The position numbers were made by a program, and so were the translations under genes. Of a stretch of DNA of 64,000 nucleotides, positions 1 through 11,655 are shown piece by piece. The first letter of the stretch is position 1. Every line of letters begins with the position of its first letter. This DNA is from Scenedesmus sp. ARA3 (lineage: Eukaryota; Chlorophyta; Chlorophyceae; Sphaeropleales; Scenedesmaceae): NCBI GenBank assembly GCA_004335835.1, contig RWJK01001823.1, forward strand, positions 33,079-97,078. The letters are read 5' to 3'. The notes under the pieces were generated by a model, which was given only the letters and a program-made list of their open reading frames with translations, was not told where the DNA came from and ran no database searches.

Positions 1-28
1 GTCGCTTGCTGGCAGCCCTGCTGCAAAC

Positions 29-3000
29 ATGGAGGGCAGGAGTGGTGCTGCTGCTGGTGGCAGTGTTGTGTCGCAGCCAGGTGCATGGAGGGCATCGTTT
101 CTGAACATTGTCACATCTATTTCAGAAGCTGTGGGTGGAGCGGGTTCCAAGCCACGCACCAGCAGCACGCAGATTGCCCAGCCACAGCACCAGCAGCAGC
201 AGCAAGAGCAGCATGAACAGGCGATTCATGAGCTGCCACACCAGCTTGCGCTGCCTGCAGCGTTAGAAGGTTCGCCGTTGCCCTCTGCTGCAGCTTCGCC
301 GCATGTTGCCAGGGAGGCAACATTCTCCCTTCGGCATGGGCTGGCAATTGCACAACAGGAGAATGCATGCAGCGGCCACTGCACCATGCAACAGGCTGTA
401 GCGCAAGGCGCACAGCCCAGCGAAGGAAGCAGCAGCAGTGAAGGCAGTAGCAGCGGCAGCCACAGCAGCAATGACAGCAGCTCAAGCAATGAGAGCAAAG
501 CTGCACAGCGCCGCATCTCACCTGAAGCACCGGCATCAGCAGAGCTGGACGGGACAGAGCCAGAGGATGGGGTGCGGTCACCACACATCCAGCAGCTGGA
601 TGCACAGGTGCAGCAGCAGGCGCATGCAGCAGGGTTGGCTTCCAAGCTAGAGCCTGTGCAGCAGCAGGGGCAGCAGCCAGGGGTCAGCAGCAGCAGGCGC
701 ATGCACACACCATTCGGCAGCTTCTCATCAGCTGCTGCAGAGCAAGCTGGCAGCAGCCATCATCACTCTCACCAGCAGCAGCCCATTACACTACAAGCTG
801 CTTACCAGTTTGCAACAGGAGCTGCCACAGACAAGCTGCCACTGTCGCCTAGGTCACCTAGGAGTGCTTGGCTGCGGCAGCAGCACCTAGAGCAGCAGCA
901 GCGGCTGCTGAGCTGTTGGGAGGTCGGCAGGCTGCCGCACTACCCGCAAGCACTCCACCCAGCACCAGCATCAGCTGCTGCAGCGCCAGCTGTCTACAGC
1001 AGTGGCAGCCTGGCAGCAGCAGCAGCAGCGCCAGGGCAGCTGGCTGCGCAGGGTTCAGGCCTAGCGGAGATGCTGGAGAGTCCCCGTGCTGGTGTGAAGC
1101 TCAGTGTGAAGCTGCCAGAGCCCCGCCGGCCCTCCATGCCAGGGCAGAGTCACCAGCAGGGCCACAGCCACGGCTATGGCCACAGCCTGCCATACCAAGG
1201 CAGCTTGGGGCACCACCAGCAGCAGGTGCTGGCAGCACTCGGGCATGATGATGGCTACGTGGTGACCTCCCCTGGCAGCCTCGTCAGCTACCCCAGCCAC
1301 GCGTCAACGTTTGGCGTGGACTGGAACGCGGTGAACTCGCCGCCGACAGCGCGCACCAACATGCTGAGCATGGCGTCTGGCGGGCACTGGGGCAGCCTGC
1401 AGCTGACCAGCAGCAGCAGCTTCAGCGGCTGGAGCAGCCACAGCGGCGCGAGCAGCTTCAGCAGGGCCAGCAGCTTCCGGCGCGGCGTGGCGCCACAGGT
1501 ACGCTGGCAGCGCAGCGGTGCCTGGGAGGGTCATGCGTGCAGCGTGTGTGCAGTGCGACGCGTGTTTCAACTCTGTGTATAATTACATGGTGTGCTGCTG
1601 GCAGTGCCATGCTTACAACACAGCACGGGCACTGTGGCCTGCAGGGCAACGGTTGTTGACAACAAGCTATGTCTGACATGCTGTGTTTTGCATGCCCTTC
1701 TATCAACATGCATCGGCTCACAACTCTGTGCCGCTGCCTGTGCTGCTGCTTGGTGTCTGCAGGTGTCTGTGGAGCTCATCGAGTGGCGCTCGCTGCAGCT
1801 GGGCCGCCGCATTGGGTGCGGCGCAGAGGGCTGCGTGTTTGAGGCGCGGCACCAGGACGCGCCCGTGGCCATCAAGGAGGCTCCCAGCGCCAACGAGATT
1901 GAGATGTACTTGGCTGCGGGCGTGCATGACAACCTGGTGGGCCTGCGCGCGCTGTGCCACAAGGTGAGAGGGGCTGGGCGCAGACAGCTTTATGTGTATC
2001 TTTCATGTACACCTGTGGCTGTGGGAGAGCACCAAAGGCCAAGGGGTGCATGACAACCTGGTGGGCCTGCGTGGGCTGTGCCACAAGGTGAGGGGCTGGG
2101 TGCAGACTGCTTTATGGATGTATCTTCTTTGCACACCTGTGATTGTGGGAGCGAACCAATGGCTAAGGAGTGCATGACAACCTGGTGGGCCTGCACGCGC
2201 TGTGCCACAAGGTGAGGGGCTGGGCGCAGACAGCTTTATGGGTGCATATTTTATGTTTCACCTGTGGCTGTGGGAGAGCACCAATGGCTAAGGGGTGCAT
2301 AACAACCTGGTGGGCCTGCATGGGCTGTGTCACAACGTGCGTGCGTGTATCGTGTGCGATGCACGTTGGAGTTGGTGCTGTGAGTGAAGATGCGCAAAAG
2401 CATGATCAAATCAGGTGCTGATGGCTGCCAACTGTAAGCATGGGTGGTGGGCCTTTTGTGCTGCGTCAATCAGCTGCATTGCGTGCAGCTCTGTGTCAGG
2501 GGAAGCTGCACTGGAAGTTGCGTGGTGCTTGTTGTGCTGCTAGTGCTGACACAGGCCCTGGCTGCTGGCCTGGCTGGTGGGTGCTTCTGCAGGAGGATGG
2601 CACATGGTGTCTTGTGCTGGAGTGGTGCCGTGGGACATTGGATACGCTGCTGCACCACAGCAGCTCGCCGCTGCCACATGCCAGGCACGGCCGCCGCAGC
2701 ACCGCCGGCGGCAGCGGCAGCCGCGGCAACAGCAGCGATGGCGGCACGTCCAAGGCTGCTGCTGCTGCTGCAACGGCATCTGCAGCAGCAGCTGCGACTG
2801 GCGTGGCATCACCAAGGCATCACCCGCTGAGTGACAGCAACAGCAGCAGCAGTGGTGCCGCAACCACACCAGGCACGCAGAGCAGGCCAGACCTGCCAAA
2901 GCTGCTGCCGCTGATGCGCAGCATTGCGCGCGGCCTGCTGCACCTGCACAGCCGCCAGCCTGCCATCCTGCACAGGGACATCAAGCCAGCCAACATCTTT

Positions 3001-4750
3001 GTCGGGCATGGCATGGTCATGAAGCTTGGCGACTTTGGCATGAGCAGGCACGTGTTCCCAACACCAGCTGACACCGCAACAGCTGGCAACAGGAGCAGCG
3101 CTGCTGCTGCTGCTACTGCGGCGGCGGCGGCGGCAGCTGTGAGGCCTGGCAGCAGCAACGGCGGCACAGGAGCTGCAGGTGCTTTCAGAGGCAGCATTGG
3201 TGGGGCACGGCACACTCCAGCACCTGCTAACAGAGCGCAGCTGGCGGCTGCTACTGCTGCTGTTGTGCCTGCTCCTGCACCTGCTGGCCTGGGCAGCGCG
3301 ACTGGACCCAGCACCCACCAGCAGCATTATAGCAGCGGCTGTGTCGATATCACTGGCGGGCTGCCAGCGCCTGCAGCCGGCCTGCAGGGGATGCAGTCAG
3401 TGGCTGCCAGCATGCAGCAGTCTAGGCTGGGCATTAGCTGCCACACAGCAGCAGCAGCAGCAGCAGCAGTAGCGCCAGTACGGACGCTTACACCCGGTGT
3501 TGTTGGCACCATTGCTTACTCAGCACCGGAGGTGCTGGATGAGCAGCTGCAGCAGCCGCATGCCACTGTGGAGCGCATCCTCAAGGTGAGCGGCTGGGCA
3601 GCTGCTTGCGCAGCCATTGATGCTGGTTCCTGTACCGTTGTCTCAACATTCTTGTTGCTGCGAGCTTGTGCGCTCACGTCCTCTGAGCAATCAGCACTGC
3701 AGCTGCTGATACATGCGCATCGTAGACGGTTTGCGTACCTGCCTGCCAATCAGTTCAGCCACAGCTGTTCGCAGGCACATGTCACAGACTGGTGGTGACG
3801 CCGCTAGCTCAGCTCTTGCATATTCCACCATGGCCCCGTGCAAGTTCTCTACTTCAAATCCCTGCCATCCCTGCTGACCTCATGCGGCGTGTGCACTGCC
3901 CTGCTGCTGGCCTGGCTGCTGTCAGGCGGATGTGTACTCGCTGGGTGTGACCATCTGGCAGATGGTGGAGCGGCGGCGGCCCTTTGAGGGCATGGATGGC
4001 ATGCAGATCTGTGCGCTGTGGATTGCTGACCCCGGCCAGATGGTGCTGCCGGCGCTGACAGTGGCGGAGAGCGCATGTGAGTGGCGGCAGATGCTGATTT
4101 GCTCACAGGCAGCTGGCGATTCAGTGCATGGTGTGTAGACGGCGAAGCGACAACACGCCTGGCCTTACAGCACATGTGCCTTGTGTTGGTTGTGTAGCTA
4201 GAGATGAGGCATGGCGGCTGCTCACATGTAAGCTGTTGCTGTGCTGCCATCATGTGCAGGTGAGCGCGACAGGCGCGTGCTGTCGGCGCTGCAGGACCTG
4301 GTGCGCGACTGTACTGCATTCAACCCTGATGACAGACCGAGCATGAAGCAGGTGCTGGAGCGCATACGCCAGATCCAGCGCCTGTTCGACCCTCGAGCAG
4401 CGGCAGCGGCAGCAGCAGGGACAGTCTCATCACCAGTGTGTGCTGCCTCAGCCTGTGCAGCTGGAGGTGGCATTGCAGCCGGCACTAGCTGTTGCGTCAG
4501 GGTTGGCGCAGTTGCATCAGCAGCCGCATCTGTGAGTTCTGTGCCTGCTGCGTGTAAAGGCAGGCTGGCAGTGCAGAGCAGCGCTGCTGCGGGGGGCAGC
4601 AGGGCTTGTGTGGAAACTGCTGCGCCACTCGTGCGGAAGAAGAGTGGAGTGACGGACCCTGCGGTTGCGGCAGCGATTGAGGCTGCCAATGCGGCAAATG
4701 CGGCACATGCAGCCAGCAGCGGTCATGTGACACATGCTCCCGCACAATGA
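29..4750 (+). CDS. Ser/Thr protein kinase with long low-complexity inserts (5 exons, 5' end possibly incomplete)
   Basis: Exons 29-1498, 1763-1963, 2593-3585, 3926-4076 and 4260-4750 join in phase and encode about 1101 residues. Residues 1-490 are Gln/Ser/Ala/His-rich with no recognisable domain. The kinase domain then follows: glycine loop GCGAEGCVF, lysine in VAIKEA, catalytic loop HRDIKPAN (Asp about residue 686), DFG at about 704, SAPE ending at about 870, then DVYSLGVTIWQM and the late Arg of NPDDRPSM. This is a complete set of catalytic residues, so an active kinase is expected; the substrate is unknown. About 50 low-complexity residues split the hinge from helix E, and about 135 extra residues sit between DFG and APE. 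The reading frame stays open upstream of the ATG at 29 to the window edge, so the true start may lie outside. The second intron carries extra copies of its own 5' splice junction. Confidence 0.85.
1922..2340 (+). repeat. Tandem repeat of an exon-intron junction, about 124 bp x 3.4
   Basis: Units begin at 1922, 2046, 2170 and 2295. Each starts with the last 42 bases of kinase exon 2 (reading VHDNLVGLRALCHK) and continues through the GTGAG donor into about 80 bp of intron. The first unit is the real exon end; the next two keep an intact AAG/GTGAGG donor. The fourth is changed to AACGTGCGT and is cut short. This is a tandem duplication inside intron 2. Confidence 0.9.
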
Positions 4751-6584
4751 TTGCCATATGGCGATTGTTGTGGCAAGAGTGGCGTGGTGGCGAGGGTGGT
4801 GAGGCTGATGTTTCCGGCAGTATATTACTGGCAGTATGGGGTGTTTGTGATTCTTGATTTGTAGGCATTGATTTCAAACATATGTTCATTGAATAAACCC
4901 AAGCAATCACATACTTGGCATGTGCTGTCAGTGCATTGCCAATGAAAGGGCACTGCAAGGATTTGCGCCCAGTGGGCCGTGGCCTGCAGTGCCCTCGAGC
5001 AATTTGCTTGTGTTGTACGCATGATTTGAAGAGCAGCAAAGTGCACAGAGTTGATAACCCTATGCTTGGCGGAAGATTTACAATACCCTCCATGGCTTGT
5101 GCACAGCGTACAGCCTGTCAGCCGTCTCACATGCTTCTTGGACTGGTTGATTTTGTTGGCAGCTAGCCGCCATGTCGGTCTCTGACCACTTGTTGCTTTA
5201 GCCACCAGTGTTCTGGCTTTGCTTTTCCCAGCTAGGTTTGCCTGTTGTATTGCATGGAGCTCATACTTGGTGTGGACACCGCCAATGCTGCACGCGTTAT
5301 GATGACCTGCAGAAGTGATGCAGCGTGGTTCGGCCACCTCTGTCCCGCTTTCATGGATGCGACGGTATTGTGGTGCCGCACGGTGTGTCTGTTCAAATCT
5401 TGCAGGGAATGGACGGGAGGCAGGCGGACCTGCATTCATAGATAGATTCCCCTTGCCTTGGTTTGGTGCTGCTGAGTGTTGCGTGGTAGGTGGGTACCTG
5501 CAGCGGGCGACCTGCCGCTGTGTGCCACACAGTGGGACACGGCGTCCTGTAAAACCTCAGAAACACAACTGCTGCTGCAGCTCCAGCGCTGGGTTCCTGC
5601 ACAACGTTCTTCCAGCTTTGCATGATGGGTATGCTATAGTGGACATGGCGCTAGGTGCGCTCCTATCTGCACCTGTCCTGACAGCAAGGTACACAGTGAA
5701 CTTCAACTTGAAGCCTGTCAGCTGCTGGTTGTTCTCACAGCCGCAAGGCTGTGCAGTTGACTGATTCTGTAGCCCTGCTCAACGACTTGGCATGTGCTGG
5801 GGGCGCGAGGCCTTGCCCAATCAACACGCAGTACTGACGCAAGGAACATGGTGCTGTAAGCTGCTGCTGCCTTGCCTGGCCGACATAAGTTGCATCAGCC
5901 TACTTGGAAAACTAATCGTCGACGAAGAAGAAGACTCAGCAGTCTTACCCTTGGATTGTTATTAGCATCCTCAGCCTTCTCTCATACACACACGCACCCT
6001 GACCCCGGTGCTTTCCGACGCTACACCAGCATGCCGTGGCCAGCCAGCTGCTGTCAAACTTTTTCTATTTAGCTGTACTATTCGGGCTCACTGCACGCGT
6101 CTCTTCAGTCACCCAAGATTGGTGCGTAAAGTAGAGTGGCCGTGCTTGCTTCGCTTTTAGCACGTCTCGGCGTTGCCTGATGCTTGTTTGCCATGCTTTA
6201 GCCGTCAGCAGCGCCCGTCCTTGATGTGTTGGAAAGGCTGAACTACCTTGCGCTGAACGCTCTACCCGTAGCTAGCTAGCCAGCCAGATGTGTATGTACA
6301 GACTTAATTTTGTTGAGCAGTCTGTTCCGCTGGCTCTTGCCGAGCTCGGTTCTCCCTGGGCGAGCACAAGCCCAGGAACAAGAGTGCAAACGGCCGTAGC
6401 GCTGCTCGCTGTGAACGCTTCAGCCAGCAATTGGGGTCAGAATTGCCGTTGATTATTCTGAATTGGCGCGCTGCAGCAACTGACACACGTGTGGGACATG
6501 CTGTCCTGCTGCTGCTCTGCTGTTGCAGGGTGGTCCTCTTCCGTCTCAACCCTGCTGAGCCGTTGACGCCGCAGCAGAGCAGAG
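4751..6584. other. Intergenic, no gene recognised
   Basis: Short open frames occur on both strands, but none has a family motif or a splice pattern that I can support. An AATAAA hexamer at 4892-4897 lies about 140 bp past the kinase stop and could belong to its 3' end. The stretch just before 6585 would hold the promoter and leader of the next small gene. Confidence 0.5.
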
Positions 6585-6782
6585 ATGGACATGCAGCCGA
6601 ACCCAACGGGTCCTCCAGGTGGCAGCGGCACACCACCAGGCAAGGGCGGGCCAGAGCGCAATGGGCAGCGCCAGGAGCTGGTTGACATCTTTGGGCAGGA
6701 CATGTACCCTGCAGTGATGACGCTGGTGCTGCTGCTGCTGGGCCTCATGAGCGCTTCCATGACAAGGTGCATCTGCATTTGA
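6585..6782 (+). CDS. Possible small single-pass membrane protein
   Basis: The frame begins at an ATG and encodes 65 residues. It has a Pro/Gly-rich polar N-terminus (PTGPPGGSGTPPGKGG), a short acidic-amphipathic stretch (QELVDIFGQDMYPAVM), then one hydrophobic segment (TLVLLLLGLMSASM). No family is recognised. A GT at 6765-6766 (ACAAG/GTGCAT) could be a 5' splice site, so the last four residues may be intron and further exons may follow before 8332. A TGTTGCAG at 6522-6529 could be a 3' splice site in the leader. The hydrophobic segment and the lack of shadowing by another gene favour a real gene, but support is limited. Confidence 0.4.
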   Translation: MDMQPNPTGPPGGSGTPPGKGGPERNGQRQELVDIFGQDMYPAVMTLVLLLLGLMSASMTRCICI

Positions 6783-8331
6783 GCAGCAGGCTGTGGTAGC
6801 TCCGCAGCAGTGCTGCAGCCGCAGGCGGCAGCAGCTAGACTGCGTCCCTGCCGAAGCAGCAGTTGTCAGCACATTCACGTGTACAGCAGAAGAAAGATCA
6901 TGGCGGTGAAGCGGTTTTGTGCTATAGGCAGCAACCTCACCCTGCACAGCCTGCCTGCGTGAGAAGGAACCGCGCTGGTGTAGGCAGGGTTGGTTGTTGT
7001 GCTCAAGACAGAGTCGTGTGGGGGTCGGCATCAGTCATCGCTGTGCTGCCAGCCAGTGGTGCTGCTGCTGCAGTACATTATGTGCACAAAAGGCCGTGCG
7101 TTAGCCAGTCCATGACTTCTGTCTGTACCTTTGCAGCTACGTGTACCTTTGTTTGGTTGCACAGTTCTGAGGTGGCAAGCAGGCCTCATGTGGACAGCCC
7201 TTGTTCAAGCTTGATGATTGCTGGAGTGTGCTGGCTGGATTCCGGCACAAACACTTGCTTTGTGACCCTGTGTGTGTCTTCTTTATCATGATGTCTGACG
7301 GAGATGTGCTTATGCCTTTTGACAGCTAGTGTGGGGTAGGACTGCGCTTACAATTACCAGCTGGCCTTTCAGCATGTGCAGGCCTGTGCTGCATGGTGCT
7401 AGTGTTTGCTGCGTCTCCGCATAAGGAAGGATGTCTCTTGTCAGTGGCGGCAGTTGGTCAGCACTGCAGCCGACATGCAGAGTAATGGCACAGCAGACCT
7501 ACTTCCTGTGGTGGTGGTGTGGTAGCTGGGTTGAGTTGTAAGGCAGCAATTTGATTGTCTTGCTTGAGTGGAGCATGGTGTTATCATGGTCAAGCATGGC
7601 ATGTTGCCTGCTGTCAAGTCTGACGTGCGGCTTGGTGCCCTGCACAGGCTCTACCCATGTGCGAGGTTGCAGGAATGCTTGCTCTATTTGCAGGAGAGGT
7701 TAGGAATTCACAGTTGCCGCCAGGCAGCTGACTTTGCTGCATTCTTGTCATCTGTGGTTGTAACGTGACATGCGAAGTTTTAATCTACGTATAGAGTACC
7801 TCGGGCACTTGCTGGCAGGGTGTAGTGTGCAAAGACTTTGGGGCCAAGCCAAGCAGGCACTGTTCAACTGTGCCTGTAACACCAATCTGCCAGCTGCACC
7901 TGGCTTTGGGAGGTGTGGCAGGACGATGCAGCCCATACATGCACACCGGTTGGGAAACATCAGCATGCGGTGATGTTTCTCCGGGATGATTGCCAGGCAA
8001 CCACAGGCTCCCAGCCCTCCTCCTGAATGGACAGTGCTGTGAAGGGCGTAGAAACCTTGGCAGCCGCGGTAGCAGCCAGAGCCATGCAGAAATACAAACT
8101 AATACCATACGATGCTTTAGTTAATAGTGCCAACTTGACAGCTGCTTGCTGGCTCGCCACAAAAACCACTAAAGCCCACGGCATATCGTTTTCTTCTCAG
8201 GCGACACCGCTAATGCCGTTTAAGCACCCACATTGGCAAAGCTGCTATCTATACGTTTTGATCGGGTTTGCAGTTTGCCTGCCTTACATTAGAAGCTTGC
8301 TTGCTGTCGGCTCCTCGCTTCACCACAAAAC
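6783..8331. other. Intergenic, no gene recognised
   Basis: No supported coding exon was found. The part close to 8332 is the presumed promoter and leader of the L11 gene. It could alternatively hold further exons of the small gene at 6585, but no convincing acceptor plus coding stretch was seen. Confidence 0.5.
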
Positions 8332-9169
8332 ATGGCAGCCATTCAGCAGCTAACGGGCGTGCGGTTGCCAACCCGCAGCCTGGGTTTCAGGCAGCAGAAA
8401 ATGGCGCCGCAGAGGCGGGTGGTGACAATGGCAGCAAAGGCAAGCCAGTGACAGAGCAGCACCGGAATCGCAGACGGCGACCAGCGTGTACAGCAACAGC
8501 TCATTTGTGATGCATGGGTGTAATCGCAGGTTACTGGCAAAATCAAGCTGGAGCTCGTAGCAGGCAAGGCAAACCCATCGCCACCAGTGGGTCCTGCACT
8601 GGGAGCCAAGGTGCGCACCAGAGCGCCGTGCTGTCGTGTATTCTGCTCAGCACTAGCATATGCTGTCTGGGCTGGTGAGAACGCTCTTTGGGTGGTCAGC
8701 TCAGCAGCTGCTGCGGTCGCCAGTGCTGGCCTGCGCCGCTTCCTGACTGGCTGCTGCTGCTGCTGCTGGTTCCGCTGCTTTGCAGGGTGTGAACATCATG
8801 GCATTCTGCAAGGAATACAATGCACAGACAGCTAAGATGGCTGGTGACATTGTTCCAGTGGAGATTACAGTATACGAGGTGCGCAGGGGCTCAGCCTGAC
8901 AACAGCATACATCGCAGTGTGCCATCAGGCCTGCTTGCCAGGCCAGTTTCCTGCAAGCTGCAGCTGCTACAGCAGCAGCCAATACCATCGTTGCAGCGTC
9001 AGCAGCTGCTTCAGTCACAGCTATTACATCGGTGTCAGCCACGTGCGGCACGAGCTTTTGATCAGCACAAGCGCACGGCCCAGCAACATTGGCCGTGGGC
9101 AAAGCTTTGGGAGGTGTCATGTAGCCCTTGCCAGGAATGGAGGCAGCGGCAGCTCAGCACATCCTGTTC

Positions 9170-9210
<41 letters not shown>

Positions 9211-9714
9211 TGTGGCAGCAGCAGCACATGGTGGGCAGTGTGCGGGTGCACAATGAGGCACCCACAGCCGCCCAGACACAGCTCCAAAGTGTTGCAGCAA
9301 CAGCAGCAGCGCCCTCTTGTCAGCAGTCAAGCTCTTGCTGTCTTGATGCTGACAATAGGCCTTGTGTTCATCGCATGATGCATGGTTTGTGCTTGCAGGA
9401 CCGCAGCTTCACATTTATCCTGAAGACACCACCAACAGCAGTGCTGCTGAAGAAGGCAGCAGGTGCGTGTGCAGGCAGATGTGACAGTTGCTGTTCAGTT
9501 CAAACATGTGCCTCATGGCAGGCTTTGTCGGCAGCATCAGTTGCATTGCAGGTAGCAGCAACAGCAGCGGCAGCGGCAGCAGTGTTGACCAATGAAGCAG
9601 GCAGTGACATGCTTTTCGGCTGTGTTGCTCAAGCTGGGACCTTTGAAAAGAGAACATGGCAGCTTCAGCAGCCTTTGCTAAACACGTGGCAGGTTTGTGG
9701 CTACGCTGACATGC

Positions 9715-9811
<97 letters not shown>

Positions 9812-10325
9812 AGGTGTTGAGTCTGGCTCAGGCAAGCCCAAGACTGAGAAGTGCGGCAACGTCACACGTGCACAGGTCGAGGTGAGAAACTGCTGCTGCC
9901 TTGCTTATTCGCAAGAACCAGCTGCGTGCTGCAGTTGAACGCCTCAGGCGGAATTGTTGATGCCAATTAGTTGAAGTGCAAGCTGCAGATGGTTAACCTG
10001 CAGATGATACTTACACCTGAAGTTGAGCAGTCTCAGTATAAACAGCCAAGTGTGGCTGACCGCTGGCTGGAGTGCGTTTGGCTCTTGCATCTGCAGCTGC
10101 TGGTGCAGAGCTGCCGGTGTTGAACCAGACCCCTTGTTCAGCTCAGAACTCTGGAAGCATTGTGTGCACGTGTGTTTCCTTTCGTGTTTGTAACACGTTA
10201 CTGTTGCACTTTTGCAGGAGATTGCGAAGCGCAAGCTGCCAGACACCAACGCGACGCAGCTGGCCAGCGCAGTGCGCATGGTGGAGGGCACAGCACGCAG
10301 CATCGGCCTGGTGGTGGTCGACTAA
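8332..10325 (+). CDS. PRPL11: Plastid 50S ribosomal protein L11 (uL11c), nuclear-encoded, 6 exons
   Basis: Exons 8332-8439, 8530-8610, 8786-8878, 9399-9462, 9814-9881 and 10218-10325 join in phase to give 173 residues. Residues 1 to about 35 form a typical plastid transit peptide rich in Arg, Gln and Thr, ending VVTMAAK. The mature part has the L11 signature [20 protein letters not shown], then [40 protein letters not shown] and C-terminal [15 protein letters not shown]11 binds the GTPase-associated centre of 23S rRNA and takes part in factor-dependent GTP hydrolysis. The mature sequence resembles plastid/bacterial L11 rather than the plant mitochondrial paralogue. Intron 1 fits only as GC-AG (AAAG/GCAAGC) if VVTMAAK is kept; GTG donors a few codons upstream are in-phase alternatives. 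Intron 4 ends in 31 uninterrupted CTG units directly against its acceptor. Confidence 0.93.
9172..9210 (+). repeat. (CAG)n microsatellite in L11 intron 3
   Basis: About 13 CAG/AGC units lie within L11 intron 3, roughly 190 bp before its acceptor. This is the opposite strand sense from the CTG tracts found at acceptors. Confidence 0.9.
9718..9810 (+). repeat. (CTG)31 microsatellite abutting a 3' splice site
   Basis: Thirty-one perfect CTG units run straight into the CAG acceptor of L11 intron 4, so the repeat occupies the usual place of the polypyrimidine tract. It gives long poly-Leu, poly-Ala and poly-Cys frames that are not coding. Confidence 0.97.
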
Positions 10326-11060
10326 GCAGCAGCAGCAGTGATGTGCACGGCATCATAGCACCAGTTGCAGCAGTAGGGTGCTGTCGGCTGGCAGCTGCTC
10401 GGCAGCAGCAGCTGATGCAGCACAGCAGCCCCAGGAGGCTGCTCAAGCAGTGCTGCTGGACTCCAGTGCTAAAACGAGGCAGTGCTGATGCAGCAGTGGC
10501 TACTGTGCCACAGCGCAGAAGGGCTAGCTCTGTGCAGTGCCTGCATGCTGCGCTCAATGGCGGCGCAGTGTGAGCACTGCTAGGCAGGGCCTTTTTCTAT
10601 AGATTCCTTGGGTTTTGTCACAGTTGAGGTGCGGCTCGTGTGGGCCGTTTGGGGCTGTGGCTTTGAGTTGAGTCACGGATAGTAGCTAGTGCTTTATTGG
10701 CGGGGTTTTTGGGAAGTGACGTGGTATGGTAACATTTCAAACACGACTCGGCATTTTCCAAGGCAATGTACCTCCCAGTTCAGCCGCAGTATGTTGGTTG
10801 CTGCACAACTGCAGTGCATACTTGAAAAATGTCTGTTCAGACAGGCCTGCAAACCAGGCAGGCCTCTGCTTTCAGCAGCTGCCGCAGCTGCGGGCCGCAG
10901 ATCAGCTTGAAGCAGTGAACCAGTAGTGCCATGAGTTGGTTACATACGCAGCTGCACTGAACTGAAGATCTGCCAGAACCAGTGCTTCCGAAGCACTTAG
11001 GAGGTCCTCAAAAGCCCACCAAGAGGCTCAGGGCGTGCAGCAAAGAAGCAGATGGCTAGT
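10326..11060. other. 3' flank of L11 and intergenic DNA, no gene seen
   Basis: This interval runs from the L11 stop to the first target-site copy of the LINE. No coding exon or RNA gene is supported. Confidence 0.5.
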
Positions 11061-11655
11061 TAGCCATTGGCCATCATCATCATCATGTTACTCATTAACG
11101 CCATCGGCCCCGCGCCCCAATGGAGCGGCAACTACACCCTCGTGTTTGCAAGCATTACGCACACCCCAAGCCTTTTCAAAAAAATGATCAATGAACCTAG
11201 ACACCAGTAGCCTAACAGAACCCCAAGCATCATCCGACACAAACCGCTTCACCTTCACCTCAGCATCTGTAATAGACAACAAGTTACGCAATTTTGCAGC
11301 GCAACCAGACAAAGCCCTAATCTCATTAAACATCTCATCTCTTTGCACAGACGTCGCAGCACAATCAAACAACAAATGTGACAATGACTCCACACCAGCA
11401 CCACACGCCGGACATGCTGTATTACCATTAGCTCGCCTGCCACCATAACGACTCGTGCGTTCATGTACAGCCAAGCAACCCAAACGCACACGCATCATCA
11501 ACTCGACACCACGTGTAGGCGCCCCAGACCGCAAAAAAGGCCTGACCTGCTTAAACGTCATAACATCAGCATGTTTAGGGTGCACATGCGTGATGTAACT
11601 CAACAAAGTGGAATGCTCCAGCGATTCACTCATTATCCTATCTAGCCATTGGCCA
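11061..11655 (-). mobile_element. 5'-truncated non-LTR retrotransposon (LINE) with 13-bp target-site duplication
   Basis: The element occupies 11074-11642 on the minus strand. It is bounded by direct copies of TAGCCATTGGCCA at 11061-11073 and 11643-11655. Its minus-strand 3' end is a short (ATG)n tail, which marks target-primed reverse transcription. The interior encodes the end of a reverse-transcriptase polyprotein. A perfect duplication, microsatellite tail and 5' truncation together are the standard signature of LINE insertion. Its base composition (less CAG/CTG) differs from the host flanks. Confidence 0.93.
11088..11633 (-). pseudogene. C-terminal fragment of a LINE reverse-transcriptase polyprotein
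   Basis: This open frame of up to 181 codons carries the region after the reverse-transcriptase domain: a conserved RVRLGCLAVHER stretch, then the zinc-binding pattern CPACGAGVESLSHLLFDC (Cys-x2-Cys-x8-His-x4-Cys). That cluster is known from the C-terminus of many eukaryotic LINE polyproteins. The catalytic FADD-type region and any endonuclease are absent because the copy is 5'-truncated. The frame is still open, so the insertion is probably young, but it cannot act alone. Confidence 0.85.

Noticed and set aside
1922..2340. CRISPR-like direct repeats
   Set aside because: Repeats are head-to-tail with no unique spacers and match an exon-intron junction of the host gene.
2440..3798. Continuous plus-strand frame covering kinase exon 3
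   Set aside because: Only 2593-3585 is coding. Both ends read into introns, since clear CAG and GTGAGC borders and the phase of neighbouring exons define the exon.
9697..9885. Poly-Leu and poly-Ala frames over the CTG tract
   Set aside because: They are microsatellite translation within an L11 intron; only the bases after 9813 are coding, in another frame.
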